From the NCBI RefSeq assembly GCF_963678635.1, contig NC_087067.1, positions 310,001 to 374,000 of the forward strand: a DNA stretch of 64,000 nucleotides, read 5' to 3'. The stretch is from Symsagittifera roscoffensis (Eukaryota > Xenacoelomorpha > Acoela > Convolutidae). Below the pieces are notes generated by a model, which saw only the letters and a list, made by a program, of their open reading frames with translations, was not told the origin of the DNA and did no database searches. The translations under genes and the position numbers were made by a program. Positions 43,241-57,400 of the stretch are shown piece by piece; positions within the stretch are counted from its first letter, which is position 1; every line of letters starts with the position of its first letter.

Positions 43241-46200
43241 CCACCCATCAGCTCCTAAACTGACCGCTGGTAAAAAGCACTGATGACAAAAAAAAACACC
43301 TTTTTTAGGCTTTTAGCATTAATTATTCACGCCAAGTTCCGCTGGTAAAAAGCACTGATGGCAAAAAAAAAACACTTTTTCACGCTTTTAGCGTTACATA
43401 TTCACGTCAAGTTCCGCTGGCAAAAAGCACTGATGACAAAAAAAACACTTCTTCCGGCTTTTAGCATTACATATTCACGTCAAATTCCGCTGGTAAAAAG
43501 CACTGATGAACAAAAACACTTTTTCACGATTTTAGCATTACATATTCACGTCAAGTTCCGCTGGTAAAAAGCACTGATGACAAAAAAAAACAGTTTTCAC
43601 GCTTTTAGCATTACATATTCACGTCACGTTCCGCTGGTAAAAAGCGCTAATGACAAAAAACACTTTTTCACGCTTTCAGCATTACATATTCACGTCAAAT
43701 TCCGCTGGTAAAAAGCACTGATGAACAAAAATACTTTTTCACGATTTTAGCATTACATATTCACGTCAAGTTCCGCTGGTAAAAAGCACTGATGACAAAA
43801 AAAAACAGTTTTCACGCTTTTAGCATTACATATTCACGTCACGTTCCGCTGGTAAAAAGCGCTAATGACAAAAAACACTTTTTCATGCTTTCAGCATTAC
43901 ATATTCACGTCAATTTCCGCTGGTAAAAAGCAGTGATGACAAAAAAAAAACATTTTTTCACGCTTTTAGCATTACATATTCACGTTAGGTTCCACTGGTA
44001 AAAAGCACTGATGTCAAAAAAAAAATTTTCCCGCTTTTAGCATTACATATTCACGTGAAACTCCGCTGGTAAAAAGCACTGACGAACAGAAACATTTTTT
44101 CACGCTTTTATCATTACATATTCACGTCAATTTCCGCTGGTAAATAGCACTGATGACAAAAAAAACACTTTTCACGCTTTTAGCATTATATATTCACGTC
44201 ACGTTCCGCTGGTAAAAAGCACTGATGAGAAAAAAAAACATTTTTCACGCTTTTAGCATTACATATTCACGTCAAGTTCCGCTGGTAAAAAGCACTGATG
44301 AGAAAAAAAAAACACTTTTCACGCTTTTATCATTACATATTCATGTCAAGTTCCGCTGGTAAAAAGCACTGATGACAAAAAAAAACACTTTTCACGCTTT
44401 TAGCATTATATATTCACGTCACGTTCCGCTGGTAAAAAGCACTCATGACAAAAAAAAACATTTTTTTTTACGCTTTTAGCATTACATATTCACGGCAAAT
44501 TCCGCTGGTAAAAGCACTGATAAACAAAAACACTTTTCACGCTTTTAGAATTACATATTCACGTCAAGTTCCGCTGCTAAAAAGCACTGATGACAAAAAA
44601 AAACACTTTTTCACGCTTTTAGCATTACATATTCACGTCAGGTTCCGCTGGTAAAAAGCAGTGATGACAAAAAAAAACATTTTTTCACGCTTTTAGCATT
44701 ACATATTCACGTTAGGTTCCGCAGGTAGAAAGCACTGATGTCAAAAAAAAATTTTCCCGCTTTTAGCATTACATATTCACGTGAAACTCCGCTGGTAAAA
44801 AGCACTGACGAACAGAAACATTTTTTCACGCTTTTATCATTACACATTCACGTCAATTTCCGCTGGTAAAAAGCACTGATGACAAAAAAAAACACTTTTC
44901 ACGCTTTTAGCATTACATATTCACGTCACGTTCCGCTGGTAAAAAGCACTGATGAGAAAAAAAAACACTTTTCACGCTTTTAGCATTACATATTCACGTC
45001 AAGTTCCGCTGGTAAAAAGCACTGATGAGAAAAAAAACATTTTTCACGCTTTTATCATTACATATTCATGTCAAGTTCCGCTGGTAAAAAGCACTGATGA
45101 CAAAAAAAAACACTTTTCATGCTTTTAGCATTATATATTCACGTCACGTTCCGCTTGTAAAAAGCACTAATGACAAAAAACATTTTTTTTTACGCTTTTA
45201 GCATTACATATTCAAGTCAAATTCCGCTGGTAAAAGCACTGATAAACAAAAACACTTTTTCACGCTTTTAGAATTACATATTCACGTCAAGTTCCGCTGC
45301 TAAAAAGCACTGATGACAAAAAAAACAATTTTTCACGCTTTTAGCATTACATATTCACGTCAAACTCCGCTGGTAAAAAGCACTGACGAACAAAAACACT
45401 TTTTCACGACTTTAGCATTACATATTCACGTCAAGTTCCGCTGGTAAAAAGCACTGATGACAAAAAAAAACAGTTTTCACGCTTTTAGCATTACATATTC
45501 ACGTCACGTTCCGCTGGTAAAAAGCGCTAATGACAAAAAACACTTTTTCACGCTTTCAGCATTACATATTCACGTCAAATTCCGCTGGTAAAAAGCACTG
45601 ATGAACAAAAACACTTTTTCACGCTTTTAGCATTACATATTCACGTCAAGTTCCGCTGGTAAAAAGCAGTGATGACAAAAAAAAAACATTTTTTCACGCT
45701 TTTAGCATTACATATTCACGTTAGGTTCCGCTGGTAAAAAGCACTGATGTCAAAAAAAAAATTTTTCCCGCTTTAAGCATTACATATTCACGTGAAACTC
45801 CGCTGGTAAAAAGCACTGACGAACAGAAACATTTTTTCACGCTTTTATCATTACATATTCACGTCAATTTCCGCTGGTAAAAAGCACTGATGACAAAAAA
45901 AAACATTTTTCACGCTTTTAGCATTACATATTCACGTCACGTTCCGCTGGTAAAAAGCACTGATGAGAAAAAAACACTTTTCACGCTTTTAGCATTACAT
46001 ATTCACGTCAAGTTCCGCTAGTAGAAAGCACTGATGGGAAAAAAAAACATTTTTCACGCTTTTATCATTACATATTCATGTCAAGTTCCGCTAGTAAAAA
46101 AGACTGATGACAAAAAAAAAACACTTTTCACGCTTTTAGCATGAAATATTCACGTCACGTTCCGCTGGTAAAAAGCACTAATGACAAAAAACATTTTTTT

Positions 46201-47349
46201 TACGCTTTTAGCATTACATATTCACATCAATTTCCGCTGGTAAAAGCACTGATAAACAAAAACACTTTTTCACGCTTTTAGAATTACATATCCACGTCAA
46301 GTTCCGCTGCTAAAAAGCACTGATGACAAAAAAAAACACTTTTTCACGCTTTTAGCATTACATATTCACGTCAGGTTCCGCTGGTAAAAAGCACTGACGA
46401 CAAAAAAAAATTTTCCCGCTTTTAGCATTACATAATCACGTCAAACTCCGCTGGTAAAAAGCACTGACGAACAAAAACACTTTTTCACGCTTTTATAATT
46501 ACATATTCCAGTCAAGTTCAGCTGGTAAAAAGCACTGATGACAAAAAAAAACACTTTTCACGCTTTTAGCATTACATATTCACGTCACGTTCCGCTAGTA
46601 AAAGCACTGATGAGAAAAAAAAAACACTTTTCACGCATTTAGCATTACATATTCACGTCAAGTTCCGCTGGTAAAAGGCACTGATGAGAAAAAAAAACAC
46701 TTTTCACGCTTTCAGCATTACATATTCACGTCAAGTTCCGCTGGTAAAAAGCACTGATGACAAAAAAACACTTTTCACGCTTTTAGCATTACATATTCAC
46801 GTCACGTTCCGCTGGTAAAAAGCACTGTGACAAAAAAACACTTTTCACGCTTTTAGCATTACATATTCACGTCACGTTCCGCTGGTAAAAAGCACTGTGA
46901 CAAAAAACACTTTTTCACGCTTTTAGCATTACATATTCACGTCAAATTCCGCTGGTAAAAGTACTGATAAACAAAAACACTTTTTCACGCTTTCAGCATT
47001 ACATATTCACGTCAAGTTCCGCTGGTAAAAAGCACTGATGACAAAAAAACACTTTTTCAAGCTTTAAGCATTACATATTCACGTCAAGTTCCGCTGGTAA
47101 AAAGCACTGATGACAAAAAAAATTTCCCGCCTTTAGCATTATATAATCACGTCAAACTCCGCTGGTAAAAAGCACTGACAAACAAAAACACTTTTTCACG
47201 CTTTTATCATTACATATTCCCGTCAAGTTCCGCTGGTAAAAAGCACTGATGACCAAAACAAAACACTTTTCACGCTTTTAGCATTACATATTCACGTGTC
47301 GTTCCGCTGGTAAAAAGCACTGATGTGAAAAAAAAAACACTTTTCGCGC

Positions 47350-50300
47350 TTTTAGGATTACATATTCACGTCAAGTTCTGCTGGTAAAAATGCACTGATA
47401 CGAAAAAAAAACACTTTTCACGCTTTCAGCATTACGTATTCACGTCAAGTTCCGCTAGTAAAAAGCAATGATGACAAAAAAAACACTTTTCACGCTTTTA
47501 GCATTACATATTCACGTCAAGTTCCGCTGGTAAAAAGCACTGATGACAAAAAAAATTTCCCGCCTTTAGCATTATATAATCACGTCAAACTCCGCTGGTA
47601 AAAAGCACTGACAAACAAAAACACTTTTTCACGCTTTTATCATTACATATTCCCGTCAAGTTCCGCTGGTAAAAAGCACTGATGACCAAAAAAAACACTT
47701 TTCACGCTTTTAGCATTACATATTCACGTGACGTTCCGCTGGTAAAAAGCACTGATGTGAAAGAAAAAACACTTTTCGCGCTTTTAGGATTACATATTCA
47801 CGTCAAGTTCCGCTAGTAAAAAGCACTGATGACAAAAAAAAACACTTTTTCACGCTTTTAGCATTACATATTCACGTCAAATTCCGCTGGTAAAAGTACT
47901 GATAAACAAAAACACTTTTTCACGCTTTCAGCATTACATATTCACGTCAAGTTCCGCTGGTAAAAAGCACTGATGACAAAAAAACACTTTTTCAAGCTTT
48001 TAGCATTACATATTCACGTCAAGTTCCGCTGGTAAAAAGCACTGATGACAAAAAAAATTTCCCGCCTTTAGCATTATATAATCACGTCAAACTCCGCTGG
48101 TAAAAAGCACTGACAAACGAAAACACTTTTTCACGCTTTTATCATTACATATTCCCGTCAAGTTCCGCTGGTAAAAAGCACTGATGACCAAAAAAAAACA
48201 CTTTTCACGCTTTTAGCATTACATATTCACGTGACGTTCCGCTGGTAAAAAGCACTGATGTGAAAAAAAAACACTTTTCGCGCTTTTAGGATTACATATT
48301 CACGTCAAGTTCCGCTAGTAAAAAGCACTGATGACAAAAAAAACACTTTTTCACGCTTTTAGCATTACATATTCACGTCAAATTCCGCTGGTAAAAGTAC
48401 TGATAAACAAAAACACTTTTTCACGCTTTCAGCATTACATATTCACGTCAAGTTCCACTGGTAAAAAGCACTGATGACAAAAAAACACTTTTTCAAGCTT
48501 TTAGCATTACATATTCACGTCAAGTTCCACTGGTAAAAAGCACTGATGACAAAAAAAATTTCCCGCCTTTAGCATTATATAATCACGTCAAACTCCGCTG
48601 GTAAAAAGCACTGACAAACAAAAACACTTTTTCACGCTTTTATCATTACATATTCCCGTCAAGTTCCGCTGGTAAAAAGCACTGATGACCAAAAAAAACA
48701 CTTTTCACGCTTTTAGCATTACATATTCACGTGACGTTCCGCTGGTAAAAAGCACTGATGTGAAAAAAAAAACACTTTTCGCGCTTTTAGGATTACATAT
48801 TCACGTCAAGTTCTGCTGGTAAAAATGCACTGATACGAAAAAAAAACACTTTTCACGCTTTCAGCATTACGTATTCACGTCAAGTTCCGCTAGTAAAAAG
48901 CACTGATGACAAAAAAAACACTTTTCACGCTTTTAGCATTACGTATTCACGTCAAGTTCCGCTAGTAAAAAGCACTGATGACAAAAAAAAACTTTTCACG
49001 CTTTTAGCATTACATATTCCCGCCAAGTTCCGCTGGTAAAAAGCATTGATGACCAAAAAAAACACTTTTCACGCTTTTAGCATTACATATTCACGTGACG
49101 TTCCGCTGGTAAAAAGCACTGATGTGAAAAAAAAAACACTTTTCGCGCTTTTAGGATTACATATTCACGTCAAGTTCTGCTGGTAAAAATGCACTGATAA
49201 GAAAAAAAAACACTTTTCACGCTTTCAGCATTACGTATTCACGTCAAGTTCCGCTAGTAGAAAGCACTGATGACAAAAAAAAACACTTTTCACGCTTTTA
49301 GCATTACATATTCACGTCAAGTTCCGCTGGTAAAAAGCACTGATGACAAAAAAAATTTCCCGCCTTTAGCATTATATAATCACGTCAAACTCCGCTGGTA
49401 AAAAGCACTGACAAACAAAAACACTTTTTCACGCTTTTATCATTACATATTCCCGTCAAGTTCCGCTGGTAAAAAGCACTGATGACCAAAAAAAAACACT
49501 TTTCACGCTTTTAGCATTACATATTCACGTGACGTTCCGCTGGTAAAAAGCACTGATGTGAAAAAAAAAACACTTTTCGCGCTTTTAGGATTACATATTC
49601 ACGCCAAGTTCTGCTGGTAAAAATGCACTGATACGAAAAAAAACACTTTTCACGCTTTCAGCATTACGTATTCACGTCAAGTTCCGCTGGTAAAAAGCAC
49701 TGATGACCAAAAAAAAACACTTTTCACGCTTTTAGCATTACATATTCACGTGACGTTCCGCTGGTAAAAAGCACTGATCTGAAAAAAAAACACTTTTCGC
49801 GCTTTTAGGATTACATATTCACGTCAAGTTCTGCTGGTAAAAATGCACTGATACGAAAAAAAAACACTTTTCACGCTTTCAGCATTACGTATTCACGTCA
49901 AGTTCCGCTAGTAAAAAGCACTGATGACAAAAAAAACACTTTTCGCGCTTTTAGGATTACATATTCACGTCAAGTTCTGCTGGTAAAAATGCACTGATAC
50001 GAAAAAAAAAACACTTTTCACGCTTTCAGCATTACGTATTCACGTCAAGTTCCGCTAGTAAAAAGCACTGATGACAAAAAAAACACTTTTCACGCTTTTA
50101 GCATTACATATTCACGTGACGCTCCGCTGGTAAAAAGCACTGATGTGAAAAAAAAAACACTTTTCGCGCTTTTAGGATTACATATTCACGTCAAGTTCTG
50201 CTGGTAAAAATGCACTGATACGAAAAAAAGAACACTTTTCACGCTTTCAGCATTACGTATTCCCGTCAAGTTCCGCTGTTAAAAAGCACTGATGACCAAA

Positions 50301-51480
50301 AAAAAACACTTTTCACGCTTTTAGCATTACATATTCACGTGACGTTCCGCTGGTAAAAAGCACTGATGTGAAAAAAAAACACTTTTCGCGCTTTTAGGAT
50401 TACATATTCACGTCAAGTTCTGCTGGTAAAAATGCACTGATACGAAAAAAAAACACTTTTCACGCTTTCAGCATTACATAATCACGTCAAACTCCGCTGG
50501 TAAAAAGCACTGACGAACAAAAACACTTTTTCACGCTTTTATCATTACATATTCCAGTCAAGTTCAGCTGGTAAAAAGCACTGATGACAAAAAAAAACAC
50601 TTTTCACGCTTTTAGCATTACATATTCACGTCACGTTCCGCTAGTAAAAGCACTGATGAGAAAAAAAAACACTTTTCACGCTTTTAGCATTACATATTCA
50701 CGTCAAGTTCCGCTGGTAAAAGGCACTGATGAGAAAAAAAACACTTTTCACGCTTTCAGCATTACATATTCACGTCAAGTTCCGCTGGTAAAAAGCACTG
50801 ATGACAAAAAAAACACTTTTCACGCTTTTAGCATTACATATTCACGTCACGTTCCGCTGGTAAAAAGCACTGTGACAAAAAACACTTTTTCACGCTTTTA
50901 GCATTACATATTCACGTCAAATTCCGCTGGTAAAAGTACTGATAAACAAAAACACTTTTTCACGCTTTCAGCATTACATATTCACGTCAAGTTCCGCTGG
51001 TAAAAAGCACTGATGACAAAAAAACACTTTTTCAAGCTTTTAGCATTACATATTCACGTCAAGTTCCGCTGGTAAAAAGCACTGATGACAAAAAAAATTT
51101 CCCGCCTTTACCATTATATAATCACGTCAAACTCCGCTGGTAAAAAGCACTGACAAACAAAAACACTTTTTCACGCTTTTATCATTACATATTCCCGTCA
51201 AGTTCCGCTGGTAAAAAGCACTGATGACCAAAAAAAACACTTTTCACGCTTTTAGCATTACATATTCACGTGACGTTCCGCTGGTAAAAAGCACTGATGT
51301 GAAAAAAAAACACTTTTCGCGCTTTTAGGATTACATATTCACGTCAAGTTCTGCTGGTAAAAATGCACTGATACGAAAAAAAAACACTTTTCACGCTTTC
51401 AGCATTACGTATTCACGTCAAGTTCCGCTAGTAAAAAGCACTGATGACAAAAAAAACACTTTTCACGCTTTTAGCATTAC
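47350..51480. repeat. Homogenised higher-order block within the satellite
   Basis: A three- to seven-monomer set recurs: TTTCCCGCC-type (near 47127, 47564, 48058, 48558, 49364 and 51107), CGCGCTTTTAGGATTACAT-type, and AATGCACTGATACGAAAA-type followed by GCATTACGTATTC. Spacings near 437-500 bases between several TTTCCCGCC units indicate a multi-monomer repeat of about six to seven monomers. Confidence 0.75.
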
Positions 51481-54400
51481 ATATTCACGTTACGTTCCGC
51501 TGGTAAAAAGCACTTATGACAAAAAAACTTTTTCGCCCTCAGTAGCATTACATATTCACGTCAAGTTCCACTGGTAAAAAGCACTGATGAGAAAAAAAAC
51601 ACTTTTTCACGCTTTTACCATTACATATTCACGTCAAGTTCCGCTGGTAAAAAACACTGATGACATAAAAACACCTTTTTTAGGCTTTTAGCTTTAAATA
51701 TTCACGTCAAGTTCCGCTGGTAAAAAGCACTGATGACAAAAAAAAACTTTTTCCCGCTTTTACCCTTACATATTCAAGTCAAGTTCTGCTGGTGAAAGGC
51801 ACTGATGACAAAAAACACCTTTTTTAGGCTTTTAGCATTATTTATTCACGTCACGTTCCGCTGGTAAAAAGCACTGATGACAAATAAAAACATTTTTTCA
51901 AGCTTTTAGCATTACATATTCACGTCAAGTTCCGCTTGTAAAAAGCACTGATGACAAAAAAAAACATTTTTTCCCGCTTTTAGCATTACATATTCGCGTC
52001 AAATTCCGCTGGTAAAAAGCACTGATGAGCAAAAACACTTTTTCACCCTTTTAGAATTACATATTCACGTCAAGTTCAGCTGGTAAAAAACACTGATGAC
52101 AAAAAAAAACACTTTTATTGCTTTTAGCATTAATTATTCACGTCAAGTTCCGCTGGTAAAAAGCACTGATGACAAAAAACACTTTTCACGCTTTCAGCAT
52201 TACATATTCACGTCAAATTCCGCTGGTAAAAATGCACTGATACGAAAAAAAAACAAATTTCACGCTTTCAGCATTACGTATTCACGTCAAGTTCCGCTAG
52301 TAAAAAGCACTGATGACAAAAAAAAAACACTTTTCACGCTTTTAGCATTACATATTCACGTCAAGTTCCACTGGTAAACAGCACTGATGAGAAAAAAAAA
52401 CACTTTTTCACGCTTTTACCATTACATATTCACGTTAAGTTCCGCTGGTAAAAAACACTGATGACATAAAAACACCACCTTTTTTAGGCTTTTAGCTTTA
52501 AATATTCACGTCAAGTTCCGCTGGTAAAAAGCACTGATGACAAAAAAAAACTTTTTCCCGCTTTTACCCTTACATATTCAAGTCAAGTTCTGCTGGTGAA
52601 AGGCACTGATGACAAAAAAACACCTTTTTTAGGCTTTTAGCATTATTTATTCACGTCACGTTCCGCTGGTAAAAAGCACTGATGACAAATAAAAACATTT
52701 TTTCAAGCTTTTAGCATTACATATTCACGTCAAGTTCCGCTTGTAAAAAGCTCTGATGACAAAAAAAAACATTTTTTCCCGCTTTTAGCATTATATATTC
52801 GCGTCAATTTCCGCTGGTAAAAAGCACTGATGAACAAAAACACTTTTTCACCCTTTTAGAATTACATATTCACGTCAAGTTCAGCTGGTAAAAAACACTG
52901 ATGACAAAAAAAACACTTTTATTGCTTTTAGCATTAATTATTCACGTCAAATTCCGCTGGTAAAAATGCACTGATACGAAAAAAAAACACTTTTCACGCT
53001 TTCAGCATTACGTATTCACGTCAAGTTCCGCTAGTAAAAAGCACTGATGACAAAAAAAACACTTTTCACGCTTTTAGCATTACATATTCACGTCAAGTTC
53101 CGCTGGTAAAAAACACTGATGACATAAAAACACCTTTTTTAGGCTTTTAGCTTTAAATATTCACGTCAAGTTCCGCTGGTTAAAAGCACTGATGACAAAA
53201 AAAAACTTTTTCCCGCTTCTACCCTTACATATTCAAGTCAAGTTCTGCTGGTGAAAGGCACTGATGACAAAAAAACACCTTTTTCAGGCTTTTAGCATTA
53301 TTTATTCACGTCACGTTCCGCTGGTAAAAAGCACTGATGACAAATAAAAACATTTTTTCAAGCTTTTAGCATTACATATTCACGTCAAGTTCCGCTTGTA
53401 AAAAGCACTGAAAACAAAAAAAAAACATTTTTTCCCGCTTTTAGCATTACATATTCGCGTCAAATTCCGCTGGTAAAAAGCACTGATGAACAAAAACACT
53501 TTTTCACCCTTTTAGAATTACATATTCACGTCAAGTTCCACTGGTAAACAGCACTGATGAGAAAAAAAACACTTTTTCACGCTTTTACCATTACATATTC
53601 ACGTCAAGTTCCGCTGGTAAAAAACACTAATGACATAAAAACACCTTTTTTAGGCTTTTAGCTTTAAATATTCACGTCAAGTTCCGCTGGTTAAAAGCAC
53701 TGATGACAAAAAAAAACTTTTTCCCGCTTCTACCCTTACATATTCAAGTCAAGTTCTGCTGGTGAAAGGCACTGATGACAAAAAAACACCTTTTTCAGGC
53801 TTTTAGCATTATTTATTCACGTCACGTTCCGCTGGTAAAAAGCACTGATGACAAATAAAAACATTTTTTCAAGCTTTTAGCATTACATATTCACGTCAAG
53901 TTCCGCTTGTAAAAAGCACTGAAAACAAAAAAAAAACATTTTTTCCCGCTTTTAGCATTACATATTCGCGTCAAATTCCGCTGGTAAAAAGCACTGATGA
54001 ACAAAAACACTTTTTCACCCTTCTAGAATTACATATTCACGTCAAGTTCAGCTGGTAAAAAACACTGATGACAAAAAAAAACACTTTTATTGCTTTTAGC
54101 ATTAATTATTCACGTCAAGTTCCGCTGGTAAAAAGCACTGATGACAAAAAAAAACACTTTTTCACGCTTTTACCATTACATATTCACGTCAAGTTCCGCT
54201 GGTAAAAAGCACTGATGAGAAAAATAAACACTTTTCACGCTTTCAGCATTACATATTCAGGTCAAGTTCCGCTGGTAAAAAGCACTAATGACGAAAAACA
54301 CTTTTTCACGCTTTTAGCATTACATGTTCACGTCAAGTTCTGCTAGTAAAAAGCACTGATGACAAGAAAAATACTTTTTCACGCTTTTACCTTTACATAG

Positions 54401-57400
54401 TCACGTCAAGTTCCGCTGGTAAAAAGCACTGATGACAAAAAACACCTTTTTCACGCTTTTAACATTAATTATTCACGTCAAGTTCCGCTGGTAAAAAGCA
54501 CTGATGACAAAATAAAAACAATTTTGCACGCTCTTACCATTACATATTGACGTCAAGTTCCGCTGGTAAAAAGCACTGATGACAAAAAAAACACTTTTTC
54601 ACGCTTTTACCATTACATATTCACGTCAAGTTCCGCTGGTAAAAAGCACTGATGAGAAAAATAAACACTTTTCACGCTTTCAGCATTACATATTCAGGTC
54701 AAGTTCCGCTGGTAAAAAACACTAATAACAAAAAACACTTTTTCACGCTTTTAGCATTACATGTTCACGTCAAGTTCCGCTAGTAAAAAGCACTGATGAC
54801 AAGAAAAACACTTTTTCACGCTTTTACCTTTACATAGTCACGTCAAGTTCTGCTGGTAAAAAGCACTGATGACAAAAAACTCCTTTTTCACGCTTTTAGC
54901 ATTAATTATTCACGTCAAGTTCCGCTGGTAAAAAGCACTGATGACAAAATAAAAACACTTTTTCACGCTCTTACCATTACATATTCACGTCAAGTTCCGC
55001 TGTTAAAAAGCACTGATGAGAAAAATAAACACTTTTCACGCTTTCAGCATTACATATTCAGTTCAAGTTCCGCATGTAAAAAGCACTAATGACAAAAAAC
55101 ACTTTTTCACGCTTTTAGCATTACGTATTCACGTCAAGTTCCGCTGGTAAAAAGCACTGATGACAAGAAAAACACTTTTTCACGCTTTTCCCTCTACATA
55201 TTCACGTCAAGTTCCGCTGGTAAAAAGCACTGATGACAAAAAAACACCTTTTTTAGGCTTTTAGCATTAATTATTCACGTCAAGTTCCGCTGGTAAAAAG
55301 CACTGATGACAAAAAACACCTTTTTCACGCTTTTAACATTAATTATTCACGTCAAGTTCCGCTGGTAAAAAGCACTGATGACAAAATAAAAACACTTTTG
55401 CACGCTCTTACCATTACATATTCACGTCAAGTTCCGCTGGTAAAAAGCACTGATGACAAAAAAAAACACTTTTTCACGCTTTTACCATTACATATTCACG
55501 TCAAGTTCCGCTGGTAAAAAGCACTGATGAGAAAAATAAACACTTTTCACGCTTTCAGCATTACATATTCAGGTCAAGTTCCGCTGGTAAAAAACACTAA
55601 TGACGAAAAACGCTTTTTCACGCTTTTAGCATTACATGTTCACGTCAAGTTCCGCTAGTAAAAAGCACTGATGACAAGAAAAACACTTTTTCACGCTTTT
55701 ACCTTTACATAGTCACGTCAAGTTCTGCTGGTAAAAAGCACTGATGACAAAAAACTCCTTTTTCACGCTTCTAGCATTAATTATTCACGTCAAGTTCCGC
55801 TGGTAAAAAGCACTGATGACAAAATAAAAACACTTTTTCACGCTCTTACCATTACATATTCACGTCAAGTTCCGCTGGTAAAAAGCACTGATGAGAAAAA
55901 TAAACACTTTTCACGCTTTCAGCATTACATATTCAGGTCAAGTTCCGCTGGTAAAAAGCACTAATGACAAAAAACACTTTTTCACGCTTTTAACATTACG
56001 TATTCACGTCAAGTTCCGCTGGTAAAAAGCACTGATGACAAGAAAAACACTTTTTCACGCTTTTACCATTACATATTCACGTCAAGTTCCGCTGGTAAAA
56101 AGCACTGATGAGAAAAATAAACACTTTTCACGCTTTCAGCATTACATATTCAGGTCAAGTTCCGCTGGTAAAAAGCACTAATGACGAAAAACACTTTTTC
56201 ACGCTTTTAGCATTACATGTTCACGTCAAGTTCCCCTAGTAAAAAGCACTGATGACAAGAAAAACACTTTTTCACGCTTTTACCTTTACATAGTCACGTC
56301 AAGTTCCGCTGGTAAAAAACACTGATGACAAAATAAAAACACTTTTTCACGCTCCTACCATTACATATTCACGTCAAGTTCCGCTGGTAAAAAGCACTGA
56401 TGACAAAAAAAACACTTTTTCACGCTTTTACCATTACATATTCACGTCAAGTTCCGCTGGTAAAAAGCACTGATGAGAAAAATAAACACTTTTCACGCTT
56501 TCAGCATTACATATTCAGGTCAAGTTCCGCTGGTAAAAAGCACTAATGACAAAAAACATTTTTTTAAACGCTTTTAGCATTTCATATTCACGTCAAGTTC
56601 CGCTGGTAAAAAGCACTGATGACAAAAAAACACTTTTCACGCTTTTAGCATTATATATGCACGTCACGTTCCGCTGGTAAAAAGCTCTATTGACAAAAAA
56701 CATTTTTTTACGCTTTTAGCATTACATATTCACGTCAAATTCCGCTGGTAAAAGCACTGATAAACAAAAACATTTTTTCACGCTTTTAGAATTACATATT
56801 CACCTCAAGTTCCGCTGCTAAAAAGCACTGATGACGAAAAAAAACATTTTTTCACGCTTTTACCATTACATATTCACGTCATGTTCCGCTGGTAAAAAGC
56901 ACTGATGACAAGAAAAACACTTTTTCACGCTTTTACCATTACATATTCACGTCAAGTTCCGCTGGTAAAAAGCACTGATGAGAAAAATAAACACTTTTCA
57001 CGCTTTCAGCATTACATATTCAGGTCAAGTTCCGCTGGTAAAAAGCACTAATGACGAAAAACACTTTTTCACGCTTTTAGCATTACATGTTCAAGTCAAG
57101 TTCCCCTAGTAAAAAGCACTGATGACAAGAAAAACACTTTTTCACGCTTTTACCTTTACATAGTCACGTCAAGTTCCGCTGGTAAAAAACACTGATGACA
57201 AAATAAAAACACTTTTTCACGCTCCTACCATTACATATTCACGTCAAGTTCCGCTGGTAAAAAGCACTGATGACAAAAAAAACACTTTTTCACGCTTTTA
57301 CCATTACATATTCACGTCAAGTTCCGCTGGTAAAAAGCACTGATGAGAAAAATAAACACTTTTCACGCTTTCAGCATTACATGTTCACGTCAAGTTCCCC

